A stretch of 64,000 nt of DNA from CAWHNT01 sp963830775 (GCA_963830775.1 CAWHNT010000037.1:62001-126000), one strand, 5' to 3'; positions 25,883 through 35,091 are shown, counted from the first letter of the stretch. Translations and numbers: made by a program. The notes: generated from the sequence alone by a model not told the origin.

Positions 25883-26125
25883 ATGGCGCAGGTGCTGGTG
25901 CGCAATCTGGACGACGAGACGGTCAGGAATTTGAAGCTCAAGGCCGGTCTGAAGAGGCGCTCGCTCGAGCAGGACCTGCGCGAGCTGATGATCTCGTCGG
26001 CCGGACTTACCCCCAAGGAGAAGGTGGCCCTGGCGGATCAGGTGCGCGCCATGCAGGCGGCACCTCTGGCCGATGATTCGGCCGACCTGATCCGGGAGGA
26101 CCGCGACCGCGGATGGAGATCGTGA
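25883..26125 (+). CDS. FitA-like ribbon-helix-helix antitoxin
   Basis: An 80-residue protein beginning MAQVLVRNLDDETVRNLKLK then AGLKRRSLEQDLRELM, the FitA/VapB RHH pattern (xVRNLDxxTxxxLKxxAxxxxRSxExExR). The C-terminus is the toxin-binding tail. It overlaps the PIN toxin by 13 bp. It lies 63 bp after dctP, within the TRAP operon. Confidence 0.9.
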   Translation: MAQVLVRNLDDETVRNLKLKAGLKRRSLEQDLRELMISSAGLTPKEKVALADQVRAMQAAPLADDSADLIREDRDRGWRS

Positions 26126-26532
26126 TCGACGCCAGCGTTGCCGTGAAATGGTTCATCGAGGAGCCCGGCACGGCGGCGGCGAAGGAGCATCTCGGCAGCG
26201 AGGCCAGGCTTGTTGCCCCCGATCTGGTCGTGGCCGAGGTCTGCAATGCGCTCTGGGCCAGGGTCCGTCGGGGCGGGATCGAGGAGATGCAGGCACGCGT
26301 GGCCGTCGATCTGGTGGCCCGGTGCTACGAGGAGCTGGTTCCGGCTGCGAGCCTGCGGGAACGGGCCTTCGCCATGGCACTTGAGCTCGGACATCCCGTC
26401 TACGACTGCTTCTATCTGGCACTCGCGGAGAGGCGGCGCACCCAGCTCGTGACCGCCGACAGCCGTCTGCTCACCCGCCTGAAGGGCTCGCCTTTCCTCA
26501 GGCTCATGCAACCACTCGCCGTCGCCCCGTGA
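26113..26532 (+). CDS. vapC: PIN-domain toxin (VapC/FitB type)
   Basis: A 139-residue PIN ribonuclease: EIVIDASVAVKWFIEEP (first Asp), LVVAEVCNALWARVRRG (Glu), HPVYDCFYLALAERRRTQLV (Asp) and TADSRLLTRL (Asp). The start lies inside the antitoxin gene. Its stop overlaps the GTG of the TRAP small permease gene (GTGA), so translation of toxin and permease is likely coupled, an unusual arrangement. Confidence 0.92.
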   Translation: MEIVIDASVAVKWFIEEPGTAAAKEHLGSEARLVAPDLVVAEVCNALWARVRRGGIEEMQARVAVDLVARCYEELVPAASLRERAFAMALELGHPVYDCFYLALAERRRTQLVTADSRLLTRLKGSPFLRLMQPLAVAP

Positions 26533-27050
26533 ACGGCGGTTCCATCCGCCGCCTTCTCGACCGCCTCTACGACGCCGCCGGCGCGCTGGCGGCCCTGGCG
26601 CTCGTGGCCCTCCTCCTCATCATCCTGGCCCAGATCCTCACCCGCTACCTCGACACCCCCTTCCCCGGCGGCACCGAGTATGCCGGCTACTGCATGGCCG
26701 CGGCCTCGTTCCTGGCCCTGGCGCACACGCTCCGGCATGCCGCCCACATCCGCGTCGAGCTGCTGGCGCAGCATCTGCCGGAGCGGGCACGGCGGGTGCT
26801 GGAGATCGTGGCCACCGCGATCGCGGCCGGGCTCGGCTGGTACTTCGCCTGGTTCGCGGCCCGCGGCGTGCGGGTGTCGCGGATGATCGGCGACATCAGC
26901 CAGGGCCAGGACGCGACGCCGCTCTGGATCCCGCAGCTGGTGATGGCGGCCGGCGTCCTGCTGCTGGCGGTGGCGCTGACCGACCATCTCGTCAGCCTCG
27001 CCCGCGGTGGCCCCGGCATCATCGCCGGCGAGCGACCCGCCGAGAGCTGA
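26529..27050 (+). CDS. dctQ: TRAP transporter small permease (DctQ)
   Basis: A 173-residue protein with four membrane spans (LAALALVALLLIILAQILTR, AGYCMAAASFLALAHTLRHA, ATAIAAGLGWYFAWFAARGV, LVMAAGVLLLAVALTDHLVS). HIRVELLAQHLP between spans 2 and 3 is the DctQ signature. GTG start overlaps the PIN toxin stop. It is followed 4 bp later by dctM. Confidence 0.9.
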   Translation: MNGGSIRRLLDRLYDAAGALAALALVALLLIILAQILTRYLDTPFPGGTEYAGYCMAAASFLALAHTLRHAAHIRVELLAQHLPERARRVLEIVATAIAAGLGWYFAWFAARGVRVSRMIGDISQGQDATPLWIPQLVMAAGVLLLAVALTDHLVSLARGGPGIIAGERPAES

Positions 27051-27054
27051 TCCC

Positions 27055-28359
27055 GTGGACCAGATCTACCTTACCGGTCTCCTCCTCTTCGTCCTCTTCC
27101 TGATGCTGGGTGGCGGTGTCTGGATCGGCCTGGCGCTCCTGGGCACGGCCCTCTTCGCCATGGAGCTGTTCACGAGCCGGCCCGCGGGCGATGCCATGAT
27201 CACCACGATCTGGACCTCGTCCTCGAGCTGGACGCTCACCGCCCTGCCGCTCTTCATCTGGATGGGCGAGATCCTGTTCCGCACCCGGCTCTCGGAGGAC
27301 ATGTTCAAGGGCCTGGCCCCCTGGATGGCCGGGCTGCCGGGCAGGCTGCTCCACACCAACATCGTCGGCTGCACCATCTTCGCCGCCGTCAGCGGCTCCT
27401 CGGCCGCCACCTGCGCCACCATCGGCAAGATGACCATCCCGGAGCTGCGCCGCCGCGGCTACCCGGAGCGGATCGTGATCGGCTCGCTGGCCGGTGCGGG
27501 GACGCTTGGCCTGATGATCCCGCCCTCGCTGATCATGATCGTCTACGGCGTGGCGGTGAACGAATTGATCGCCCGGCTGTTCATCGCCGGCGTCTTCCCC
27601 GGCCTCGTCCTGGCCGGCCTGTTCATGGGCTACGTCGCCCTGTGGGGCGCCTTCCGCCGCGACCTGCTGCCGGCCGAGCCGGTGCTGCCGCTGGCCGAGC
27701 GCTTCAGGCGCAGCCGGCACCTGATCCCGGTGGTGCTCCTGATCGTGGCCGTGCTGGGCTCGATCTATGCCGGGATCGCCACCGCCACCGAGGCCGCGGG
27801 CCTGGGCGTCGCCGGGGCCCTGGTCCTGGCGGCAGCCCAGCGCTCCCTCACGGTTCAGAGCTTCCGCCAGAGCCTGATGGGGGCGGTCCGGACCTCCTGC
27901 ATGATCGCCTTCATCCTGATGGGGGCGAGCTTCCTCACCCTTGCCATGGGCTTCACCGGCCTGCCGCGCGGCCTGGCGCAGTGGATCGCGGCACAGGACC
28001 TCTCGCCCACCGCCCTGATCGCGGCCCTCACCATCTTCTACATCATCCTCGGCTGCTTCCTCGACGGCATCTCCTGCGTCGTCCTCACCATGGCGATCAT
28101 CGAGCCCATGATCCGGGCCGCCGGCATCGACCTGATCTGGTTCGGCATCTTCATCGTCGTCGTAGTCGAGATGGCGCAGATCACCCCACCGGTCGGCTTC
28201 AACCTCTTCGTCCTCCAGGGCATGACCGGCCACCAGATCACCTACATCGCCCGTGCGGCCTTCCCGTTCTTCCTCCTCATGGCGGTCATGGTGGCCCTTC
28301 TCGTCATGTTCCCAGGCCTCGCCACGTGGCTGCCGGCGCAGATGCGGGGTGTCGGATAG
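27055..28359 (+). CDS. dctM: TRAP transporter large permease (DctM)
   Basis: A 434-residue polytopic protein of standard length for DctM (about 425). GTG 27055, after dctQ, is preferred to an in-frame upstream ATG inside dctQ. Motifs: LPLFIWMGEILFRTRLSEDM, GCTIFAAVSGSSAATCATIG, GTLGLMIPPSLIMIVYGVAV, and near the end MAQITPPVGFNLFVLQGMTG. It uses the sodium or proton gradient for import with DctP and DctQ. Confidence 0.93.
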   Translation: MDQIYLTGLLLFVLFLMLGGGVWIGLALLGTALFAMELFTSRPAGDAMITTIWTSSSSWTLTALPLFIWMGEILFRTRLSEDMFKGLAPWMAGLPGRLLHTNIVGCTIFAAVSGSSAATCATIGKMTIPELRRRGYPERIVIGSLAGAGTLGLMIPPSLIMIVYGVAVNELIARLFIAGVFPGLVLAGLFMGYVALWGAFRRDLLPAEPVLPLAERFRRSRHLIPVVLLIVAVLGSIYAGIATATEAAGLGVAGALVLAAAQRSLTVQSFRQSLMGAVRTSCMIAFILMGASFLTLAMGFTGLPRGLAQWIAAQDLSPTALIAALTIFYIILGCFLDGISCVVLTMAIIEPMIRAAGIDLIWFGIFIVVVVEMAQITPPVGFNLFVLQGMTGHQITYIARAAFPFFLLMAVMVALLVMFPGLATWLPAQMRGVG

Positions 28360-28402
28360 CGGGCGCTTGCCCGCACCCGCGGCACAGGCCACATCGCCCG
28401 TC

Positions 28403-29298
28403 ATGCCCAGCCCCAATCAGCTCTTCGACCGCCTCCTCGTCCGCCGCCGCCGCGAGCGCGCCGCGGCCGGCCTCGCCGGGGCCGATTTCCTGGTGACCGA
28501 GGTGGCGGCCCGACTGGCCGAGCGCGTGCAGGACGTCCGTCGGCACTTCCCGCTGGGGCTGGTGCTGGGCGCGCATGGCGGGCGTCTGGCAGCCGCCCTC
28601 GCGGGATGCAGCATCGGCAGCCTCGTCCAGGCCGACCACAGCCGGGCCATGCTCGCTGGCTGTACCGGTCCGGTCGTGGTCGCTGACGAGGAGGCGCTGC
28701 CGTTCGGCATGGACCGGTTCGACCTCGTGGTCAGCGCGCAGGTCCTGCACTGGGTCAACGACCTGCCGGGCACGCTGGCGCAGCTTCGCTACTGCCTGAA
28801 GCCCGACGGCCTGCTGCTCCTGGCGCTGCCGGGCGGGGAGACGCTGACCGAGCTTCGCGCAGCCTTGTGGACGCGGAGCTGGAGGTCGAGGGTGGCGCCG
28901 GGCCGCGCGTGTCCCCCTTCCTCGAGCTGCGCGACGCGGCGGCCCTGCTCCAGCGAGCGGGCTTCGCCCTGCCGGTGGCCGACCTCGACCGCCTGACCGT
29001 GAGCTACCCCGATCCCCTGGCCCTCCTGCGCGACCTGCGGGCCATGGGCGAGACCAACGCGCTCGTCCAGCGCCGGCACGGGCTGCGGCGTGCGACGCTG
29101 GCGCGGGCGCTGGAGCTCTACGCGGAACGGCACGCCGACGCGGCGGGACGGGTCGGCGCCACCTTCGACATCGTCTTCCTCACCGCCTGGAAGCCGCACG
29201 AGAGCCAGCCGAAGCCGCTGGCGCGCGGGAGCGGCCGGGTCGATCTCGCGGCAGCGCTGGGCTCTCAGCCGGCACCGGGCGGACGGACGACCTCGTAG
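28403..29298 (+). pseudogene. SAM-dependent methyltransferase (BioC/NDUFAF5-like), frameshifted
   Basis: It starts MPSPNQLFDRLLVRRRRERA, the usual opening of alphaproteobacterial NDUFAF5-like methyltransferases. The SAM region (LVLGAHGGRLAAALAG, VVVADEEALPFGMDRFDLVV) and LHWVNDLPGTLAQLRYCLKP follow. A one-base loss near 28868 shifts the frame; the rest (SPFLELRDAAALLQRAGFAL, VSYPDPLALLRDLRAMGETN) continues in another frame to 29298. The family is tied to complex I assembly or biotin synthesis. It overlaps the convergent gene by 34 bp. Confidence 0.82.
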
Positions 29299-29837
29299 GT
29301 GCAGGCGAAGGCGGCAGCGGCGATGCGGTAGGTGTCGGCCGGGTCCGCAGGGTTGCGCACGATGGCATCGCCCGGCCGGGCCACCATCGGCTCGCCCCAG
29401 GGTGCCATGAAGCTGAAGCTGCCGTCGGCGTCGCGGACGACGAAGTAGCTCATCTCCACCCCGCGCGGCCGGTACTCCTGCCAGGTCTCACCCGCAGTCG
29501 GCGGCCCCTCGTAACGCTGCGGGAACTTGGCGGCCGTGACCAGGATCTCCTCGTTGCCGGTCTCGGGGCAGCGGTTGCGGACCACCATGTCGCCGGGCTG
29601 GGCCGGCGGGCTCTGGGTCTCCTTCCCTTCGCCGGCAATGACGGAGACGACCACCTCGCCGGGCCTGGCCGGCCGCGCGTCGACGGGCTTCGTCTTGCGC
29701 GCGATCCCCACCCGCCCGTCACGCTCGGCAGCAGCGAACATCGCCTGCACGTCGGCAGCATACGCAGCAACCGAGACCAGACACGCCACCGCCATGATCC
29801 GCACCGCCACCGCCAGGCTCCCGGGCCGAATGGCCAC
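29265..29837 (-). CDS. Secreted protein of unknown function
   Basis: A 190-residue protein with a signal peptide (RIMAVACLVSVAAYA). The mature part has two repeats of a beta-rich pattern: GEVVVSVIAGEGKETQS and GDMVVRNRCPETGNEEILVT; then GEPMVARPGDAIVRNPADPA and DTYRIAAAAFACTYEV. A Cys in each suggests a disulfide. No family is recognised. Periplasmic location is inferred from the signal. Confidence 0.65.
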   Translation of the reverse strand: MAIRPGSLAVAVRIMAVACLVSVAAYAADVQAMFAAAERDGRVGIARKTKPVDARPARPGEVVVSVIAGEGKETQSPPAQPGDMVVRNRCPETGNEEILVTAAKFPQRYEGPPTAGETWQEYRPRGVEMSYFVVRDADGSFSFMAPWGEPMVARPGDAIVRNPADPADTYRIAAAAFACTYEVVRPPGAG

Positions 29838-29940
29838 CCCTCACCGGAGCAGATGACCGGGCATGCGCCGAAGACAAGATGGCAGCGAATTGGAGGCGGG
29901 CGGGGCAGTCTGCTTCCCGCGGCTCGGATGCACGCCTTGC

Positions 29941-30717
29941 TCAAGGCGTGGCCAGCGCTACCGTGTAGGAGCCGACGCTCTCGTCGTAGTCATTCGCGTA
30001 GATCAGGTGCAGGTAGTAGGCGCCCTGGTACTTGGCCTTGAACTTCGCCTCGCAAGGCTGTGCGGTCTCGATCGACCTGCAATACGCGATGTTGGCCCCG
30101 TCCCGGTCCACCACCTGCACCGCAGCCCCGTAGACGCCTCCGGTCACCGTCACGGTGTAATCGCGACTGGCCTTGGCAGCGACCCGGTGCCAGTCTGCAT
30201 CATTGAGGAAGTTGAAGTTGCCCTTCACATTCTCGCCGACGGCCAGGATGCACTTCGTCTTCGGCCCCTCGCGACAGTCGGCCGACACGCCCACGCCGAC
30301 TTCCTTTGGCGCGGATGTCGGATGCCCGACAACCTTGATCCAGTAGGTGTCCGTCGCGGGTGCGCGGAACTCCGCACCCAGTGTGTTGCCCGGAATGAGG
30401 TCAAGGAGCGAGCCGACAGAGAGGAGCTGCTGGCCTTTTGCGTTGTAGAGCGTGAGTGTCGCCGCAGTATCCGTGTCATCGAGCCTGTCATAGCCGTAAA
30501 CGGCGTAGTCCTTGCCCTGCTTCAGCGCGACCCGGAACCAGCGGGCCTGACCTGGCTGGCTGAATTGGGGGTAGGCGTAGCTGTTCGTGCCCACGGTCAG
30601 CCAGGGAGCCTTGCTCGGCAGGCTGGCGGCACCGGCGTCGCTGGGCAAGGCAGCAAGTGCCACGCCCATGCTCAGGCCGAGCAGGGCGGCGAGATGATGC
30701 AATCGAGACATGGACAT
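29941..30717 (-). CDS. Secreted protein with two PPC-like beta domains
   Basis: A 258-residue protein with signal peptide (LHHLAALLGLSMGVALAALP) and two similar beta-sandwich units, each resembling the bacterial pre-peptidase C-terminal domain: WFRVALKQGKDYAVYGYDRL then TLTLYNAKGQQLLS, and WHRVAAKASRDYTVTVTGGV then GAYYLHLIYANDY. Cys pairs (DCREGPKTKC, YCRSIETAQPC) suggest disulfides. No protease domain is attached. Role unknown; such domains often bind carbohydrate or other surfaces. Confidence 0.7.
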   Translation of the reverse strand: MSMSRLHHLAALLGLSMGVALAALPSDAGAASLPSKAPWLTVGTNSYAYPQFSQPGQARWFRVALKQGKDYAVYGYDRLDDTDTAATLTLYNAKGQQLLSVGSLLDLIPGNTLGAEFRAPATDTYWIKVVGHPTSAPKEVGVGVSADCREGPKTKCILAVGENVKGNFNFLNDADWHRVAAKASRDYTVTVTGGVYGAAVQVVDRDGANIAYCRSIETAQPCEAKFKAKYQGAYYLHLIYANDYDESVGSYTVALATP

Positions 30718-30813
30718 TCCCCCGGTCGTGGCGAGCGCCCGCCACGACCGGGGCAGTAGACGAAGCGTGGCACGGGCACCTTGATCTTGCTCAATCGAGG
30801 GCCCTCGAATTGA

Positions 30814-32112
30814 TCATCCGGCCAGGGCGGCTGCGCCAAGCGGCTGCTGGCGTCGGCCGAGGGTGAGGACGAGGAGGGACGCCACGAGGCACGCGGCACC
30901 GGCGGCGAGGAGGGCCGGGAGGTAGGTGGCGAAGCTGTCACGGCTGGCACCGCCGCCGAAGGCCGCGACCGCGGCACCCAGCTGGTGGCCGGCGAAGATC
31001 CAGCCGAAGGTGAGATTGGCGCGCTCGGGGCCGAAACGGTCGGCCGTGAGCCGGACGGTCGGCGGGACGGTGGCCACCCAGTCGAGGCCGTAGAAGACGG
31101 CGAAGAAGGATAGGGCGACCAGCGAGAAGTCGGTGAACGGCAGATAGAGCAGCGAGAGGCCGCGCAGGCCGTAGTACCAGAAGAGGAGCCAGCGATTGTC
31201 GTAGCGGTCGGAGAGCCAGCCCGAGAGGATGGTGCCGACGAAGTCGAAGACGCCGATGATCGCCAGCATGCCGGCGGCACCCACAGGGGCGATGCCGAAG
31301 TCGCCGCAGAGCGTGATCCAGTGGGTCTGGATCAGCCCGTTGGTGCTGAGGCCGCAGACGAAGAAGGTCGCGAACAGGACCCAGAAGGTCCGGCTGTCGG
31401 CAGCCTCGCGCAGGGCGACGAGCGGCGAGAGGAGCAGCGTCCGCATCCCGTGCTGCTGGGCCGGTGGCGGCGTGCACCTCGCTCTCACCGTAGGCTGGCA
31501 GGCCGAGGTCGGACGGCCGGTCGCGCATCAGGGCCATGACGAGCCCCATGACGAGCAGCAGGGCCGTGAGCACGAAGGCGACGGCAGCCCGCCAGCCCAG
31601 CTGCTCGGTGAGGCCGGCCAGGAGCGGCAGGAAGACCAGCTGGCCGGTGGCGTTGCTGGCGGTGAGGAGGCCCGACCACGAGGCCACGCCGGTGGGAGAA
31701 CCAGCGGGTGGCGACGGTGGCACCCAGGACGAGTGCGATCATGCCGCTGCCCACGCCCACGACCACGCCCCAGAGCAGCACGAGCTGCCAGATCTCGGTC
31801 ATCAGCAGCGAGCCGGCGAGACCGGCCATGATGAAGAGCAGGGCGGTGACGACAACACGGCGCAGGCCGAAGCGGTTCATGAACGCGGCCGCGAACGGGC
31901 CGATGAAGCCGAAGAGGAGGAGGCGGAGCGCCAGCGCGAAGGAGATGTCGGCGGTCTGCCAGCCGAACTCCTTCTGCAGCGGCACGATCATGAACCCCGG
32001 GAGCACCCAGGGCGCCGGCCGTGGCGAGCATGGTGAGGAAGGTCGTTCCCGCGACGACCCAGCCGTAATGGATGTTTCTCCGGGCAAGCCCGGCGGCGAG
32101 GCTGAAGGCCAC
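30814..32112 (-). pseudogene. MFS transporter, frameshifted
   Basis: A 12-span major facilitator. It starts at GTG 32112 (LAAGLARRNIHYGWVVAGTT). Further pieces are GFMIVPLQKEFGWQTADISF, LWGVVVGVGSGMIALVLGAT, LTASNATGQLVFLPLLAGLT, MALMRDRPSDLGLPAYG, and the C-terminal half FWVLFATFFVCGLSTNGLIQ to GRRQQPLGAAALAG. They occupy at least three frames (changes near 32010, 31700 and 31470). It resembles oxalate/formate- or monocarboxylate-type MFS proteins. A palindromic operator lies 20 bp upstream of the start, next to a MarR gene. Confidence 0.8.
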
Positions 32113-32131
32113 GGGGAAGATCTCCTAAGTC

Positions 32132-32147
32132 ACGGGTATCTACCCGT
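32132..32147. promoter_or_regulatory. Palindromic MarR-type operator upstream of MFS gene
   Basis: ACGGGTATCTACCCGT is a near-perfect 16-bp palindrome 20 bp upstream of the MFS start codon. The same core, GGGTATATACCC, occurs before the adjacent MarR gene (32568-32579). Confidence 0.55.
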
Positions 32148-32160
32148 ATTCTAGCTAGAG

Positions 32161-32562
32161 TCAGAGCGCCTGAAGCAGCGTGCGGAGCTGCCGTGCGGGA
32201 TCGGCACCGAGCGTGCTCTCGACCTGCCGCTGCGCCTCGTGCCAGAGCGGGCCCGCCCGCTCCAGCGCGTCCGCACCCGCCCGGTCCAGCGTCACCACGG
32301 CCTCCCGCTGGTCCTCCGCCCCGGGCTCAACCCGTACGAGTTCCAGCCGCTGGAGCAGCCTGACGTTGCGGCCGATGGTCGACCGATCGAGCTCGGTAAG
32401 CCGCCCAAGCTCGGTGAGCGACAGCGGTGCCCGCCGCTGGATGGTGCGGAGCAGGCTGTACTGCGCGAGGTTGATGCCGCTCGGCTCCAGCGCGGCATCG
32501 TAGATCGCCGTCACCTTGCGGGCGGCAGTGCGGAGGACGGCGCAGTAACATTCTCGGGCCAT
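32161..32562 (-). CDS. MarR family transcriptional regulator
   Basis: A 133-residue winged-helix regulator: NLAQYSLLRTIQRRAPLSLT, the recognition part LGRLTELDRSTIGRNVRLLQ, and the wing LELVRVEPGAEDQREAVVTL. The start at 32562 (MARECYC) is set by family length and by the operator 5 bp upstream. It lies just upstream of the MFS gene in the same direction. Likely represses itself and the transporter; Cys4/Cys6 near the N-terminus could be redox-sensitive, which is speculative. Confidence 0.9.
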   Translation of the reverse strand: MARECYCAVLRTAARKVTAIYDAALEPSGINLAQYSLLRTIQRRAPLSLTELGRLTELDRSTIGRNVRLLQRLELVRVEPGAEDQREAVVTLDRAGADALERAGPLWHEAQRQVESTLGADPARQLRTLLQAL

Positions 32563-32567
32563 GACGT

Positions 32568-32579
32568 GGGTATATACCC
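32568..32579. promoter_or_regulatory. Palindromic operator upstream of MarR gene
   Basis: GGGTATATACCC is a perfect 12-bp palindrome immediately upstream of the MarR start codon. It shares its core with the site before the MFS gene, consistent with autoregulation. Confidence 0.55.
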
Positions 32580-32606
32580 GCATATCGGCACCGATGCAAG
32601 GCCCCG

Positions 32607-33078
32607 CTAGCTCTCCGCGTCCCGATCGAACGCGCTCGCAAATTCGGCGGAGGCGACCACGGCCAGCGCCTCGCGTAGGCTGCTCGCCCGCTCCGGGCCG
32701 AAGGCACTCTCGAACCGACGCTGGGCGTCCTTCCACAGCTCCAGCGACGCCTTCAGCTTCTCCTCGCCCGCCGCGGTGAGCGCCACGCGGCGGCTGCGCC
32801 TGTCCGCCTCGTCGGACCATGACGGCGACGAGCCCGTCGCGCTCCAGCGGCTTCAGGTTGTGGGCCAGGGCCGAGCGGTCGAGGACCAGGGCGGCGGCGA
32901 GGTCGCCCATGGTGGGCATGCCGGCACGGGCGATGTGCATCAGGATCGAGCGCTGCGTCGAGCGCAGGCCCGTAGGCGCGAGAACCATGTCGTAGAGCTG
33001 GGAGACGCGCCGGGTCGCCTTGCGCAACGCCGTGGCATTGCAGCGGCCCGCCTCCGGCAGCCATCCCCGGCCAGGCAT
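32607..33078 (-). pseudogene. MarR family transcriptional regulator (second), frameshifted
   Basis: It starts MPGRGWLPEAGRCNATALRK. Core motifs are RSTQRSILMHIARAGMPTMG and the recognition helix LAAALVLDRSALAHNLKPLE. A one-base change near 32815 breaks the wing: the DNA encodes DEADRRSRRVALTAAGEEKL if restored, and ends LREALAVVASAEFASAFDRD with the stop at 32607. It is divergent from the MATE exporter and probably regulates it through the GCATATGC sites. Confidence 0.8.
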
Positions 33079-33132
33079 GCGTCCCCTGCGGCATGGGCTG
33101 CTCCTCCGATCGCTACGGCTTGACATATACGG

Positions 33133-33166
33133 GCATATGCACCTAATCCGCAACACGTGCATATGC
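33133..33166. promoter_or_regulatory. Paired GCATATGC sites between MarR and MATE genes
   Basis: Two GCATATGC palindromes (33133-33140 and 33159-33166) lie 26 bp apart centre to centre, about 2.5 helical turns. The flanks (GGGCATATGCAC and, inverted, TGGCATATGCAC) match each other. They lie in the divergent promoter region of the second MarR gene and the MATE exporter. Confidence 0.5.
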
Positions 33167-33265
33167 CACTAATCGAGGCGAGCCGATCATGGCGGTCAGC
33201 CTCTCACGCCAGGGCAGCGGCCGGAGCGAAGCAGCCCGGCGGCCGCACCGCCGCGGAGGCGGGAC

Positions 33266-34618
33266 ATGGATGCCCGTACCCGCTGCCTCCTCGAAGGCGC
33301 CATCCTCCCGCTTCTGCTCCGCCTCGCCTGGCCCAACATCCTGGTCATGGTGGCCCATTCGGCCACCGGACTGATCGAGCTCTGGTTCGTGGCCCGGCTC
33401 GGCAGTGACGCGCTGACGGCGATGGCGCTGGTGCTCCCGGTCCTCATCCTGATGCAGAACATGTCCCAGGGTGCGATGGGCGGCGGGATCGCCTCGGCGA
33501 TCGCACGGGCGCTGGGTGCCGGGCAGCGCGACAAGGCCGACCAGTTCGCCTTCCATGCGCTCGCCATCAACGCCGCGTTCGGCCTCTTCTTCTCGGTCCT
33601 GATCATCGGCACCGGGCCCCAGCTCTACCGCTTCCTCGGCGGCAGCGGCGGCTCCCTGGAAGCGGCCCTCGTCTACTCCGACATCGTCTTCGCCGGGCTG
33701 ATCGTGCTCTGGCTGTTCGCGGCCCTGGCCAGCATCCTCCGCGGTACCGGCAACATGCTGGTCCCCGGCCTCGTCATCTGCGGCGGCCTCGTCCTTCTCG
33801 TCCCCCTCTCGCCGGTCCTGATCTTCGGCCTCGGCCCGATCCCGGCCATGGGCATCGCCGGCGGCGGGGTGGCGATGCTGATCTACTATGTCGGCGGCAC
33901 GGGCGTGCTCGCCTGGTACATCGCCAGCGGCCGCAGCCTCGTCCGCTTCCGCCTGGCGCCGCTGCGCTGGGCACTCTTCCGCGAGATCCTGGCAGTCGGG
34001 GCCGTGGGTGCCGTCAACACCATCCAGGTCAACGTCACCATCGCCGTCACCCTGTCCTTCGTCGCCGCCCAGGCCGGTGCGAGTGCGGTGGCGGGCTTCG
34101 GCACCGGCACCCGGCTCGAATACCTGCTGCCGCCTCTGGCCTTCGGCCTCGGCGCCCCGCTCGTGGCCCTGGTCGGCACCAATATCGGCGCCGGCCAGTC
34201 TGCCCGTGCGCTGCGCATCGCCCTCGTGGGCGGCGGTCTAGCCTTCGCGCTTACGGAGGCGGTGGGCCTTGCCGGAGCAATCTGGCCGCAATCGTGGCTG
34301 CTCCTCTTCGGCGACGATCCCCAGATGCTGGCGACCGGCACCGCCTACCTGCGCACCGTCGGCCCGTTCTTCGGCTTCTTCGGCCTGGGCATCACCCTCT
34401 ACTTCGCCTCGCAGGGTGCGGGCCGCCTGGGCTGGCCGCTGATCGCGGGCCTCTTGCGGGTCCTGCTCACGATCGGCGGCGGCTGGCTGGCACTCCGGCT
34501 CACCGGCTCGCTCGCCTGGCTCTTCGCCGTCTATGCCGGCGGGCTCTTCGTCTACGGTGCCGTCATCGCCGCGGCCGTAGGCTCCGGCCAGTGGTTCCGG
34601 CGACCGCTCCTGACCTAG
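33266..34618 (+). CDS. MATE family efflux transporter
   Basis: A 450-residue protein with 12 predicted spans in two MatE halves: LLLRLAWPNILVMVAHSATG, IELWFVARLGSDALTAMALV, MSQGAMGGGIASAIARALGA, and the second half AVGAVGAVNTIQVNVTIAV, FGLGAPLVALVGTNIGAGQ. GGAGG lies 8 bp before ATG 33266. MATE pumps expel cationic drugs and metabolites using Na+ or H+. It is divergent from a MarR gene, a typical regulator-pump pair. Confidence 0.93.
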   Translation: MDARTRCLLEGAILPLLLRLAWPNILVMVAHSATGLIELWFVARLGSDALTAMALVLPVLILMQNMSQGAMGGGIASAIARALGAGQRDKADQFAFHALAINAAFGLFFSVLIIGTGPQLYRFLGGSGGSLEAALVYSDIVFAGLIVLWLFAALASILRGTGNMLVPGLVICGGLVLLVPLSPVLIFGLGPIPAMGIAGGGVAMLIYYVGGTGVLAWYIASGRSLVRFRLAPLRWALFREILAVGAVGAVNTIQVNVTIAVTLSFVAAQAGASAVAGFGTGTRLEYLLPPLAFGLGAPLVALVGTNIGAGQSARALRIALVGGGLAFALTEAVGLAGAIWPQSWLLLFGDDPQMLATGTAYLRTVGPFFGFFGLGITLYFASQGAGRLGWPLIAGLLRVLLTIGGGWLALRLTGSLAWLFAVYAGGLFVYGAVIAAAVGSGQWFRRPLLT

Positions 34619-34659
34619 ACCGGGCACTCGGCCGCTCGCCGCGACGGGAAGATGGGGGG

Positions 34660-35091
34660 CTAGTGGCTCTGGACCGGCGGCTGGCTGCCGGGCGTGGGCT
34701 CGAGGCGCCGGGCCACGTCGGCACAGCCGCTCGGGCGCTCGGCTACCTCGTAGCCGGTCGGGCGGACCTCGAAATAGGCCACCTCCTGGCGGCCGGTCTG
34801 CGGGTCGGGGTAGAGGAAGACGTCGAGCTGGCAGCGACCGAGGCTGTAGCGCCAATACTGCGCCGGCTGCTCGGTGCGCTGGACGGAGGGCTCGCCGAAC
34901 AGGCTCTCCAGCCGGTCCTGCTCCATGCCCATGAGGCGCACCTCGGGGGGCAGGTCGGGGAGGCGCAAGGGGGCCGGCGCCTCGGCGATGCCGGCCACGG
35001 GCGCCGACCCGCCGCCGGCACAGCCACCAAGCACCAGAAGCGCGGCGGCACTCGCCCACCGCGCCCAACACGACGCCCTGCGCTCAACCAT
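34660..35091 (-). CDS. BamE/SmpA-like lipoprotein
   Basis: A 143-residue lipoprotein: start 35091 gives RASCWARWASAAALLVLGGC with lipobox LGGC. The mature domain (LMGMEQDRLESLFGEPSVQR, QYWRYSLGRCQLDVFLYPDP) has the helix-turn-LGxP and WxYxxxxCxLxxFLY pattern of the SmpA/OmlA fold. The C-terminus has a Cys that may pair (GCADVARRL). Probably an outer-membrane-anchored protein; a role in outer membrane assembly is not established for this branch. Confidence 0.72.
   Translation of the reverse strand: MVERRASCWARWASAAALLVLGGCAGGGSAPVAGIAEAPAPLRLPDLPPEVRLMGMEQDRLESLFGEPSVQRTEQPAQYWRYSLGRCQLDVFLYPDPQTGRQEVAYFEVRPTGYEVAERPSGCADVARRLEPTPGSQPPVQSH

Noticed and set aside
30814..33078. Long plus-strand frames opposite the MFS and MarR genes
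   Set aside because: High GC gives open antisense frames; the minus-strand frames carry the MFS and MarR motifs and the plus-strand ones carry none.
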